From NCBI GenBank assembly GCA_009781325.1, contig WQYJ01000011.1:1-20505 (forward strand): a stretch of 20,505 nt of DNA, written 5' to 3'. This document shows, one piece after another, positions 7,750-15,294 of this stretch (position 1 is its first letter; every line of letters starts with the position of its first letter). Source of the stretch: Propionibacteriaceae bacterium. Lineage in GTDB: Bacteria > Actinomycetota > Actinomycetes > Propionibacteriales > Propionibacteriaceae. The translations under genes were made by a program, and so were the position numbers. The notes under the pieces were generated by a model, which saw only the letters and a program-made list of their open reading frames with translations, was not told the origin of the DNA and ran no database searches.

Positions 7750-8940
7750 TTAGCCCTCAAGCAGGGCATCGAGGCGAGGAGTCGCGCTGCTGGACTCGGT
7801 TCCCCACTCACTTGGGGGCCTGGCTGCTGCGGCGAGCAGATCAGGCATATCTTCCGGTGCGAACTGCGAGGAATCCAAGCGCTCGATTTGAGACTTGAGA
7901 TACCCCGTCATCGTCGAACGGAAGCTCTTCTCATAGGTCCGCAGCCTCTCCACCTTCGCGAAGAGAAGATCGCGCTCATTCTCAAGAGCCCCAAAGACCT
8001 CCAAGCGCCGTGCGGCGATCTCAGAGTCAATGGTTGCTGCACGCTGCTGGGCCTCTTGAACCAGCCTCTCGGCATTGGTACGAGCTTCGCGGTCGATGCG
8101 ATTTGCCCGCTCCTGCGCTTCTGCAGTCATCTGTGCGGCAGAATCTGTGGCCTTGCGCAGCATCTCTTCTGCGGAGAACTGTGCTTCGGACTTCACCTGT
8201 GTCGCATGGGCATCAGCTTCGGTCTTCACACGATTCACATAGGCATCAGCCTGTTCACGGATGATCTTGATCTCGTCTTCGATGACAGCCTTGCGCTTCG
8301 TTGCCTCGGCGGTGGCTTCGCTCACCAGGTTGTCTGCCTGCTCCGTTGCCAGTTGGACCAGCCGTACGACTGCTGAACTGGCTTCAGGTGACGTTGTCAC
8401 CGCCATCGGTGTCGCGTCACCTGTCTTCTCCAAGCTGGCAGACATTAACTGCTCAAGTTGCTCGCGCAGTGCTGTGTTCTCACCGGTCAGGCGCATCAAT
8501 TGTTCTGGTGCAGCGCCGCCTCGTTGGAGTTCTGCTAGATGATGCCTGGCTTCTGCTAATGCAGATTTTGTTTCGGCTAGCTGATGACGCAGAGCCTCGA
8601 TCTCGCGGACCATTGCCTCACTAGGCGGCCCACTCGAAGGTCCAGCCTGCGAACGCGAGCGATCAAGTTCGGTTTGAAGGCGGGCGATTTGGGTTTTGTA
8701 GCCGTTGCGGTCTTCTTGCAAGCGAGAAATCTGGTAACGAAGACCCTCGATTTCTTGGTCATTTCCTCCAGAACTTGGTGTTTCAGTGGCTTGCTTTCGA
8801 AGGGCCTCATTCTCTTCGGTGAGAACTCCGATTGCTTCTTCTACTTTGTCAACGAAGATATCGACGTCAGTGACCTCATATCCGTTGCGGCGAGACATAT
8901 GAAATCTTGTCTTGCGCACCTCGTCGAGAGTCAATGTCAT
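7750..8940 (-). CDS. divIVA: DivIVA/Wag31 polar growth and cell-division protein
   Basis: Coiled-coil scaffold that binds curved membrane at poles and septa and recruits the cell-wall elongation machinery in actinobacteria. The 396-residue protein opens with the DivIVA membrane-targeting domain (TLDEVRKTRFHMSRRNGYE, then DVDIFVDKVEEAI). It continues with a coiled coil to about residue 165, a Ser/Thr/Ala-rich linker, and a second long Ala/Glu/Arg-rich coiled coil (about 190-345) ending in a variable tail. AAAGG lies nine bases before the ATG. A 125-base gap separates it from yggT, so it could have its own promoter, though I find no convincing -35/-10 pair. Length and position support the Wag31-type assignment. 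Confidence 0.95.
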   Translation of the reverse strand: MTLTLDEVRKTRFHMSRRNGYEVTDVDIFVDKVEEAIGVLTEENEALRKQATETPSSGGNDQEIEGLRYQISRLQEDRNGYKTQIARLQTELDRSRSQAGPSSGPPSEAMVREIEALRHQLAETKSALAEARHHLAELQRGGAAPEQLMRLTGENTALREQLEQLMSASLEKTGDATPMAVTTSPEASSAVVRLVQLATEQADNLVSEATAEATKRKAVIEDEIKIIREQADAYVNRVKTEADAHATQVKSEAQFSAEEMLRKATDSAAQMTAEAQERANRIDREARTNAERLVQEAQQRAATIDSEIAARRLEVFGALENERDLLFAKVERLRTYEKSFRSTMTGYLKSQIERLDSSQFAPEDMPDLLAAAARPPSEWGTESSSATPRLDALLEG

Positions 8941-9065
8941 GTCGTTAGACCTTTCACCCGCAGAAAAACAATCCTGAGAAAATGATGAGTATGGCTAGGT
9001 TACCGCACGGGAACCAAATGCTCAATCCAGTATAGTCACCCTATCAGTCCTCACAGCCTCACCTA

Positions 9066-9356
9066 CTAAAAAAACACCCATTGCACGATGTAGAAACATA
9101 GAATGACAAGTAGGAAGAGGACCAAAAAGGCCATATCCAACCCTATATTGCCGAGTCTCAATGGTTTGATGAACTTTCTGAGAAATCGTAAGGGAGGGTC
9201 GGTGAGCGTGAAGACAAATTCCGCTAGAAGCAAACCCAATCCCTTGGGTTTCCAGTGAGGGATCAGCATCTGAACCCAGGACAGAATCGCCCGAGAAATG
9301 AGAACCCACTGATAGAAGGTGAGGATTCCAATAAGTATCCAACCGATCGTTGTCAT
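9066..9356 (-). CDS. YggT family membrane protein
   Basis: Small integral-membrane protein of 96 residues. The start is the ATG at 9356, one base past the sepF stop (TGATATG), rather than the open frame to 9497, which lies inside sepF. Two hydrophobic segments, at about residues 3-24 and 72-94, flank a cytoplasmic loop containing TDPPLRFLRKFIKPL, which resembles the T-[ED]-P-x-L-x-x-x-R motif of the family. YggT genes regularly follow sepF and precede divIVA in Gram-positive bacteria. A role in division or osmotic tolerance has been suggested for the family, but the molecular function is not established. Confidence 0.88.
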   Translation of the reverse strand: MTTIGWILIGILTFYQWVLISRAILSWVQMLIPHWKPKGLGLLLAEFVFTLTDPPLRFLRKFIKPLRLGNIGLDMAFLVLFLLVILCFYIVQWVFF

Positions 9357-9357
9357 A

Positions 9358-9861
9358 TCACTCGGAGAGGTTATGGATCTCGGAAATCTGATCCTTGTCA
9401 GATTCTGAGAAGTACACAGACGCGGGGATGAGAATGAACACTCGAGGTGTGATTCTCTCGAGTTTTCCTTCGGTGACGAATGCCATACCGGAGGCAAAAT
9501 CGATGAGCTTCTGTGCCTGCTTCTGATCCGTGGTGGACATATTCAGAATGATCGGAACACCCTCTTTGTAGCTCTCGCCGATTTTGGCTGCTTCAGCGAA
9601 GGAGTACGGGCGTACGTGCACGATCTGGCTGATCGAGATGGAACGACTTGGTGTGCTACGACGATGCTGGTCGATGGGGGTCACCGTACCCTGATGAACC
9701 ACCGCAGGACGCTCGCGTACGACAGACTTCACTGGCGGCGCTTCGACGATATCTGTGGGCTCTTCGCCCGTATCGTCGAACTCAGGATCAAAGTCATCCT
9801 CATCACTCTTAGCACTAGGACCAAGAATAAAGGCCGCAACCTTACTTAAACGGTCAGCCAT
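9358..9861 (-). CDS. sepF: cell division protein SepF
   Basis: Membrane anchor and bundling factor for FtsZ; in actinobacteria, which lack FtsA/ZipA, it is the main FtsZ tether. The 167-residue protein has an amphipathic N-terminal helix (MADRLSKVAAFILGP), an acidic low-complexity linker to about residue 70, and the SepF domain at about 75-155, including IVHVRPYSFAEAAKIGE and LIDFASGMAF. AGGAG lies six bases before the ATG, supporting this start. The following yggT gene starts one base past its stop. Upstream is the inverted-repeat spacer, where most relatives carry yggS, so transcription from ftsZ-pgeF may be interrupted here. Confidence 0.94.
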   Translation of the reverse strand: MADRLSKVAAFILGPSAKSDEDDFDPEFDDTGEEPTDIVEAPPVKSVVRERPAVVHQGTVTPIDQHRRSTPSRSISISQIVHVRPYSFAEAAKIGESYKEGVPIILNMSTTDQKQAQKLIDFASGMAFVTEGKLERITPRVFILIPASVYFSESDKDQISEIHNLSE

Positions 9862-9951
9862 ACCACACTCCTAAAACTCCTAGTTTGAGGCTACCGCATT
9901 TGTTTGCCCCTGAGCCCGCCGACGCGCCCGAACGGCGGTGACAGGAGACAA

Positions 9952-10069
9952 CCGGTCATCCTGCCGCAGGCAGGACCCCCGGCGGCCAGAGTATGGACTG
10001 AAAAAGGAAAGATTTACCACAGACCCTACGTTGGCCGCCGGGGGTCCTGCCTGACGGCAGGATGACCGG
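9952..10069. repeat. long near-perfect inverted repeat between pgeF and sepF (REP/MITE-like)
   Basis: The left arm, 9952-9988 (37 bases), and right arm, 10032-10069 (38 bases), are reverse complements except for one extra base, separated by a 43-base, AT-richer spacer. Each arm holds its own small hairpin: CCTGCC-GCA-GGCAGG at 9960-9974 and CCTGCC-TGAC-GGCAGG at 10046-10061. The arms are richer in GC than the spacer. There is no ORF inside, no clear target-site duplication and no T-run next to either arm, so a classical terminator is unlikely. The nested form resembles paired REP (BIME) elements or a small non-autonomous element. It fills most of the 237-base gap (9862-10098), which holds nothing else I can name. 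No second copy is seen in the window. Confidence 0.85.
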
Positions 10070-10098
10070 GGGGCGGGTCGGTGGCTCAGGTCCCCGTG

Positions 10099-10836
10099 TT
10101 AGGTCTTGAGCCAGATGATGCCGGCTTGGCGGCCTGGGTGGCCTTGGTCTCGGCGGTGGGAGAAGAACTGGGGGTTGCAGCGTGTGCAGGGGTCGAGGCG
10201 GGTTACGGTGACACCATGGGAGGTGAGGATGGATTCGGCTCCTGCACCTAGATCAATGGCGGGGGTTCCTTGCCAGGACTGGGCTTTGCTGGCTCGCAGG
10301 ACCGCCCAGGCATCTTCAGCCATCTCACGCGGCACCTCGTAGCATCCTGCGCAGATATGCGGGCCCACCCATGCGTGGATATTCTTTGCCCCGTTGGCAG
10401 TCATCTCTGCGATCCCCTGTTGGAGCACTCCGGCGAGCAGCCCGACGCGGCCTGCGTGCACGGCTCCGATCACCTGAGCCTGCGTATCAGCTAAAAGTAC
10501 GGGAATGCAGTCGGCGACTCGAATCACCAGCGCCACACCGGGGGTTGTGGCCACCATCGCATCTGCTTCACCAGTGTGATGACAGCCATGCTCGTCATCG
10601 ATACCGCTGAGATCGACCTGCTCAACATTGGTCCCATGGACTTGCTCACAGAAAGCTAGCTGATCACAGTCAACAAAGGAGCGCAGAGCCGCAATATTAT
10701 GAGCGAATTCTTCCTCCGACTCACAACTCAGATCAAAGGAATCATTCGGCAGAAACTCTGAAGGATACTCCCGGTCAGTAAAGGCGACACCAACGCCGTT
10801 ATTATCAGCCGGGGCTATGAATGTTGAGAAGCTCAT
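10099..10836 (-). CDS. pgeF: peptidoglycan editing factor PgeF (YfiH/laccase-domain family)
   Basis: Cytoplasmic purine-nucleoside-phosphorylase-like fold protein, older name 'multicopper polyphenol oxidase'. E. coli YfiH hydrolyses wrongly built UDP-MurNAc-L-Ser so that cross-linkable precursors dominate; adenosine deaminase/phosphorylase activity is reported for other members. The 245-residue protein keeps the three metal-ligand motifs: His67 in EQVHGTNV, Cys110 in VADCIPVLLAD, and His127 in AVHAGRVG, plus GPHICAGCYEV at 158-168. Its ATG overlaps the ftsZ stop by four bases. Position directly after ftsZ is standard in actinobacteria and fits a quality-control role in wall synthesis. The enzyme activity is inferred from family. 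Confidence 0.92.
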   Translation of the reverse strand: MSFSTFIAPADNNGVGVAFTDREYPSEFLPNDSFDLSCESEEEFAHNIAALRSFVDCDQLAFCEQVHGTNVEQVDLSGIDDEHGCHHTGEADAMVATTPGVALVIRVADCIPVLLADTQAQVIGAVHAGRVGLLAGVLQQGIAEMTANGAKNIHAWVGPHICAGCYEVPREMAEDAWAVLRASKAQSWQGTPAIDLGAGAESILTSHGVTVTRLDPCTRCNPQFFSHRRDQGHPGRQAGIIWLKT

Positions 10837-11954
10837 GTGAAGAAGTCAGGGAGTTCGATGCCGCCTTCATCCTCGATGCGTTTGCGCGGTTTCTTCACCG
10901 GCTCACGAGGCGGAGGTGATTCGACGACGCCCTGAAGAATAGGTTCGCTCAAATCAATCGACGGACGTGTGAAACTGGGCCTTGGCATGGAACGCGGCCG
11001 GCTGGGAACACCGTCAAAGCCGGCTGCGATGACTGTGACTCGTACTTCATCTCCCAGAGCATCGTCGATGACCGTACCCCAGATGATGTTGGCATCTTCG
11101 GCAGCAGATTCCTGGATGAGGTTAGCTGCGGCTGAGACCTCATGGAGAAGCAGATCAGAACCGGCAGCAATGGAGAGAAGTACGCCTCTGGCACCATCAA
11201 TGCTGGACTCCAGCAGAGGCGATGAAATGGCCATCTCGGCAGCAACGCGCGCACGATCCTCGCCGCGAGCAGAGCCGATACCCATCAGAGCCGAACCTGT
11301 ATTGGACATGACTGCCTTCACATCGGCGAAGTCCACATTCACTGTTCCTGGGGTGGTGATCAACTCAGAGATACCTGCGACACCTTGCATGAGCACCTGA
11401 TCAGCCTGCTTAAAGGCATCCAGGACCGATACTCGGGTGTCAGCCATTTCAAGGAGCTTGTCATTCGGGATGACGATCAAGGTGTCAACCTCGTCACGCA
11501 GAGATGTGATCCCCTCTTCGGCACGCTGCGAACGGCTGCGGCCTTCAAAACTGAACGGACGTGTCACGACACCGACTGTGAGCGCTCCCAGGGAACGTGC
11601 GATCCGTGCCACGATGGGTGCACCGCCTGTACCCGTTCCGCCGCCTTCACCAGCAGCAACAAAGACCATGTCAGCACCGCGAAGTGCTTCTTCGATGTCT
11701 TCGGCGTGATCTTCGGCAGCCTGACGGCCTTTCTCGGGGTCGGCTCCGGTGCCTAAACCTCTGGTGAGATTGCGCCCGATATCGAGTTTCACGTCAGCGT
11801 CGGACATCAGGAGTGCCTGGGCATCTGTGTTCACCGCGATAAACTCAACGCCGCGCAATTCTTCCTCAATCATGCGATTGACCGAATTAACGCCTCCCCC
11901 GCCGACACCGACAACTTTGATGATCGCTAGATAGTTTTGTGATGCGCTCGTCAC
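10833..11954 (-). CDS. ftsZ: cell division protein FtsZ
   Basis: Tubulin-like GTPase that forms the Z-ring. The start chosen is the GTG at 11954, giving TSASQNYLAIIKVVGVGGGG as in other actinobacterial FtsZ proteins, 373 residues; an ATG 18 bases upstream and a longer frame to 12026 are possible but would add residues not seen in the family. AGCAGG lies seven bases before the GTG. The tubulin signature GGGTGTG is at residues 104-110, and the T7-loop segment NVDFADVKAVM supplies the catalytic Asp. After the globular domain (to about 318) a short Pro/Arg-rich linker leads to the C-terminal partner-binding peptide GGIELPDFFT. A 127-base gap after ftsQ could hold a dedicated promoter, but none stands out. 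It is coupled to pgeF by an ATGA overlap. Confidence 0.97.
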   Translation of the reverse strand: MTSASQNYLAIIKVVGVGGGGVNSVNRMIEEELRGVEFIAVNTDAQALLMSDADVKLDIGRNLTRGLGTGADPEKGRQAAEDHAEDIEEALRGADMVFVAAGEGGGTGTGGAPIVARIARSLGALTVGVVTRPFSFEGRSRSQRAEEGITSLRDEVDTLIVIPNDKLLEMADTRVSVLDAFKQADQVLMQGVAGISELITTPGTVNVDFADVKAVMSNTGSALMGIGSARGEDRARVAAEMAISSPLLESSIDGARGVLLSIAAGSDLLLHEVSAAANLIQESAAEDANIIWGTVIDDALGDEVRVTVIAAGFDGVPSRPRSMPRPSFTRPSIDLSEPILQGVVESPPPREPVKKPRKRIEDEGGIELPDFFT

Positions 11955-12081
11955 CAGTCGGCCTGCTCTCATAGTAGAACTCTTGCTTGGAGCCAATTTA
12001 CGAGATACCGCCATAGACTTCCACAACCGCGGGCGCGACTCGCCGTACCCTCAAGTATGACTTCAGACTTTTCACTGTTTC

Positions 12082-12819
12082 TCATCGGGTTGCTGGATGA
12101 GCCGGTGAACTCACGTCATAATAGTTCGCTTTGACGTTGATCAGAGCGACGATCACTTCTGCTTTCAGATCAGATTCCTCCGAACTGCCCCACAGTATCT
12201 GAGCTCCGTTAGTCAAGTAAATCGTGAACGTGTCAGGAGTTGCCGCTGTCATCGATGTCATCACCGCCAAAATCGGCTCGGGCAGAGCCATGGAGATCAC
12301 TGCTGCATCAGCCATGAGGCGCTCGATCATCGGCGCACTTGTGGTGGAAATGCTCACGATAGGCAGGTCTGGAGGGGCTGAATCCAGCGTGAGATATCCC
12401 TTTCCTACCGCATCAACGAGGATGAAACTAGAATCACGTAAGAGCACATAGACAGGTTGGCGTTCGGTTACTGTAATACGGATAGTTCCGGACAGAACAC
12501 GGGTGATTTCGGCCTTCGCGACGATGGGGACTTCCTCGACGCGCTCCTTAATGGCTTGGACATCCAAGGTTGCCAGGGGTGTTCTCAAGGGCACATTTGC
12601 TGCGGCGATAATCTCCTGAGTATTACCTTGCGTAATCCCAAAAACCTCCACCGAGCGTGAGATGAACACTGGTGAAAACCATATAAGCCACACCCCCGAA
12701 CCAACCAGCACAACCGCTAAAACTGCTGCTCCAATGCGTATTAGACGCCGCCGGGTTTGACGGCGATGCCGGGCTTTGATGGCTGAGGTTGCGTCTGAAA
12801 CGCGTGAGGCTGGCATCAT
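12082..12819 (-). CDS. ftsQ: cell division protein FtsQ (DivIB)
   Basis: Bitopic divisome protein that joins FtsB/FtsL and recruits FtsW-FtsI. The 245-residue protein has a basic cytoplasmic N-terminus (RHRRQTRRRLIR), one membrane helix at about 28-49, a POTRA domain starting with FISRSVEVFG at about 52 and including TPLATLDVQAIKERVEEVP, and the FtsQ domain with ITVTERQPVYVL near 111-122. Two adjacent ATGs exist (12819 and 12816); both overlap the murC stop (ATGATG), so the start is uncertain by one codon. It ends 127 bases before ftsZ, the only sizeable gap in this part of the cluster. Confidence 0.94.
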   Translation of the reverse strand: MMPASRVSDATSAIKARHRRQTRRRLIRIGAAVLAVVLVGSGVWLIWFSPVFISRSVEVFGITQGNTQEIIAAANVPLRTPLATLDVQAIKERVEEVPIVAKAEITRVLSGTIRITVTERQPVYVLLRDSSFILVDAVGKGYLTLDSAPPDLPIVSISTTSAPMIERLMADAAVISMALPEPILAVMTSMTAATPDTFTIYLTNGAQILWGSSEESDLKAEVIVALINVKANYYDVSSPAHPATR

Positions 12820-14213
12820 AGCCCCAATCTGGCAAGAAGAAGCGGACCGATTGTTGTGACAGACCCTGCTCCGACGGTGAGAATGAGATCACCGGGGCGT
12901 CCTAGGTTCGCCAGGTAAGCCGGAGCATCGCTGAAGTCGGGAACATAGTGAATGACCCCGCCGTGAGCCTCCACTGATTCTGCAACTAGTTTTCCGGTCA
13001 CTCCAGGGATGGGATCTTCGCGTGCAGGATAGATATCCAACACAACTACCTCGTCAGCAGCCGCTAAAGCCTGGCCAAATTCATCGGCAAAAGCCAGAGT
13101 ACGAGAGAACAAATGGGGTTGGAAGCACACGATCACCCGGCCCTCGCCGCAGACTAACCGAGCTGCGGCAATGGTGGCTCGCACCTCAGTGGGATGGTGG
13201 GCATAGTCATCAATGACGGTGATCTGCTGGGATTCCCCGAGGACTTGGAAGCGCCGTGCCGTACCTCCAAAGGAAGCCAAGCCAGTTAAGAATTGCTCGG
13301 CATCTGCCCCCAGCAGGTGGCCCACACAGTACGCCGCCGTCGCATTATATAGGTTATGGACTCCGGGCACACCTAATTGCAGAGTATAGGTTTTCCCCTC
13401 ATGGTTCAGGGATGCTTGCCGAGCCCCGAGATCGATGTTCGTCAGCCGAACGTCATTGTCGGGTGAACTGCCATAGGAGATCACCGTACGACCCTGCTCA
13501 CGAAGATAGGTGCCCAATCGCGCAGCCCCAGGATCATCACCATGAAGGATAACCGTGCCGACCGTCTTGCCGGTGGCGAACTGGGTGAACCCTTCGACAT
13601 AGCGTTCTAGGGTGCCCCAATTGTCGCTGTGGTCGACCTCGATTCCGGTGATGACTGCGATCGTGGTCGGATACTGTCGAAAGGATCCATCAGATTCATC
13701 GGCTTCGAGGATGAACACTGATCCGGTGCCGATGTGGGCCCCCAGCCCGGTGGCGAGAACCGTACCTCCGATGACGTACGAGGGGTCCTGGCCAGCCTCG
13801 GTCAATCCAGCCACACACATCGCAGTTGTCGTGGTCTTACCGTGGGTACCTGCAATCGAGACAACCTCGCTGCCTTGGATGAGGCTTGCCAGTGCCAAGC
13901 TACGGTGCAGGATCGGTAGTCCCAGACGATGAGCTTCGACGAGCTCAACATTGTCGGCGCGAATGGCGCTGGAAACTACGACAGCATCGGCTCCTGACAG
14001 ATGAGCAGCATCGTGGCCGACCCATACTTCGGCCCCGGCCGCCCGGAGATCTTCCAGGATGACGGAGTCTGCTTGATCAGACCCTGAGACCCTCAAACCG
14101 CGGGCTAGGTAGCCTGCGGCAATTCCGCTCATACCGGCCCCGCCGATGGCGATGAAGTGCACATGGCTCATCGTGGACAGCGCAGGGATCTCAACGGGAT
14201 CAATCAGCGGCAT
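12816..14213 (-). CDS. murC: UDP-N-acetylmuramate--L-alanine ligase MurC
   Basis: ATP-dependent ligase that adds the first amino acid, L-Ala, to UDP-MurNAc. The 465-residue protein has the N-terminal Rossmann motif FIAIGGAGMSGIA at 20-32, the Mur-ligase P-loop AGTHGKTTTT at 121-130, the central EADESDGSF segment, and the C-terminal domain with DDYAHHPTE, which are MurC hallmarks. AAGGGG five bases before the ATG at 14213 supports that start, although Met15 begins the conserved fold. It overlaps murG by 14 bases and ftsQ by four. Order murG-murC-ftsQ is standard for actinobacteria. Confidence 0.97.
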   Translation of the reverse strand: MPLIDPVEIPALSTMSHVHFIAIGGAGMSGIAAGYLARGLRVSGSDQADSVILEDLRAAGAEVWVGHDAAHLSGADAVVVSSAIRADNVELVEAHRLGLPILHRSLALASLIQGSEVVSIAGTHGKTTTTAMCVAGLTEAGQDPSYVIGGTVLATGLGAHIGTGSVFILEADESDGSFRQYPTTIAVITGIEVDHSDNWGTLERYVEGFTQFATGKTVGTVILHGDDPGAARLGTYLREQGRTVISYGSSPDNDVRLTNIDLGARQASLNHEGKTYTLQLGVPGVHNLYNATAAYCVGHLLGADAEQFLTGLASFGGTARRFQVLGESQQITVIDDYAHHPTEVRATIAAARLVCGEGRVIVCFQPHLFSRTLAFADEFGQALAAADEVVVLDIYPAREDPIPGVTGKLVAESVEAHGGVIHYVPDFSDAPAYLANLGRPGDLILTVGAGSVTTIGPLLLARLGL

Positions 14214-15294
14214 AACTCCCCCTTGCTGAGTTCAGGGTGTATTGTGCGACCAATTGTGCCGAGTCGGCGGGCATGACATCCTTAGCGGCGGAACTCATCG
14301 CTTCCAAGGTTGATTCATCGTCGAAGAGGCGGACTACTTCCTCGACGAGTCTGGTCTTGTCGAGGTCGCAATCCGCGATGAGGATTCCTCCCCCAGCTTC
14401 CACTACACCGGCTGCATTCTTAGCCTGCTCGCCATTGCCGTGAGGAAGGGGAACAAAAATCGCAGGAAGGCCAATCAGAGCTACCTCGGTCACTGTTGCC
14501 GCGCCCGATCTAGCCAGCATTAAGTCCGCTGCAGCATAGGCTGTCTCCATGTGCTCAACATAGGGAACACGGTGATAGGTTGGCGGCGGAGAGTCAGGAA
14601 CTGACTCCTCGAAGTTCTTCTTCCCTGTGACGTGGAGAACACTGATCCCGGCATCGCTTAAGGGTTCCAGAGCACCGGTGATTGCTTCATTGAGTCGGCG
14701 GGCACCTTGTGAACCGCCTGAAACTAACAGAACCTTGGCATCCTCATCCAGCCCAAATGAACGCCGTGACTGTGTGCGTACTTCTGCCCGATCCAGGTGT
14801 GCCACCTCCTGGTGCACCGGCATCCCGGTCACTATCTGGTTGGGTAAACCCGTATTGGCGAAGGTCACACAGACAACTGCTGCGAACTGTGCGGCAATGC
14901 GATTGGCCAAACCAGGAACGGCGTTAGCCTCATGGACAACGCAGGGAATCTTCATCCGCCAGGCAGCGAGTACGACAGGCAGACTCGCGTACCCGCCGAA
15001 ACCGACAACCGCATCAGCGGCAGTCTCCCGCAGAATAGCTTTGGCCTGCGAAACTGCTTTGGCGATCCTGAAAGGTAAGGTGACCAATGCGCCAGAAAAC
15101 TCACGCGGAAGGGGCACAGGGTCAACCAGGCGAAGCTCATAGCCTGCTTCGGGCACCACAGTCGTCTCAAGACCAGCCTGAGTTCCCACACAGGTCAGTT
15201 CGATCCCCGGCTCAAGTTCGCGCAGAGCTTCAGCTGTGGCAAGCATGGGAGAGATATGACCGGTTGTCCCTCCCCCGGCTAAGACAACTCTCAT
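14200..15294 (-). CDS. murG: UDP-GlcNAc:lipid I N-acetylglucosaminyltransferase MurG
   Basis: Membrane-associated GT28 enzyme that turns lipid I into lipid II at the inner face of the membrane. The 364-residue protein has the glycine-rich N-terminal loop AGGGTTGHISP at 6-16, a second G-loop GGSQGARRLNE at the domain junction, and the donor-site segment ARSGAATVTE followed by PAIFVPLPHGNGEQ, all MurG signatures. The ATG overlaps the ftsW stop by four bases (ATGA at 15294), and the 3' end overlaps murC by 14. Adjacent FtsW and MurG match their work on the same lipid-linked substrate. Confidence 0.97.
   Translation of the reverse strand: MRVVLAGGGTTGHISPMLATAEALRELEPGIELTCVGTQAGLETTVVPEAGYELRLVDPVPLPREFSGALVTLPFRIAKAVSQAKAILRETAADAVVGFGGYASLPVVLAAWRMKIPCVVHEANAVPGLANRIAAQFAAVVCVTFANTGLPNQIVTGMPVHQEVAHLDRAEVRTQSRRSFGLDEDAKVLLVSGGSQGARRLNEAITGALEPLSDAGISVLHVTGKKNFEESVPDSPPPTYHRVPYVEHMETAYAAADLMLARSGAATVTEVALIGLPAIFVPLPHGNGEQAKNAAGVVEAGGGILIADCDLDKTRLVEEVVRLFDDESTLEAMSSAAKDVMPADSAQLVAQYTLNSARGSYAAD

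Noticed and set aside
7680..7811. N-terminal extension of the zinc-finger gene to 7811
   Set aside because: It overlaps the end of divIVA, and the GTG at 7679 has a perfect AAGGAGG at the right spacing.
9029..9034. Possible -10 box TATACT (minus strand) upstream of divIVA
   Set aside because: No acceptable -35 element is found at 16-18 bases upstream, so I do not call a promoter.
9952..10069. Inverted repeat as a rho-independent terminator or IS element
   Set aside because: There is no T-run on either side, the 43-base loop is too long for a classic terminator, and there is no transposase ORF or target duplication.
11955..12026. 24-codon upstream extension of ftsZ
   Set aside because: FtsZ proteins of this group begin close to the TSASQNYLA segment; the extra Lys/Ser/Arg-rich residues are not family-like, and the GTG has a ribosome-binding site.
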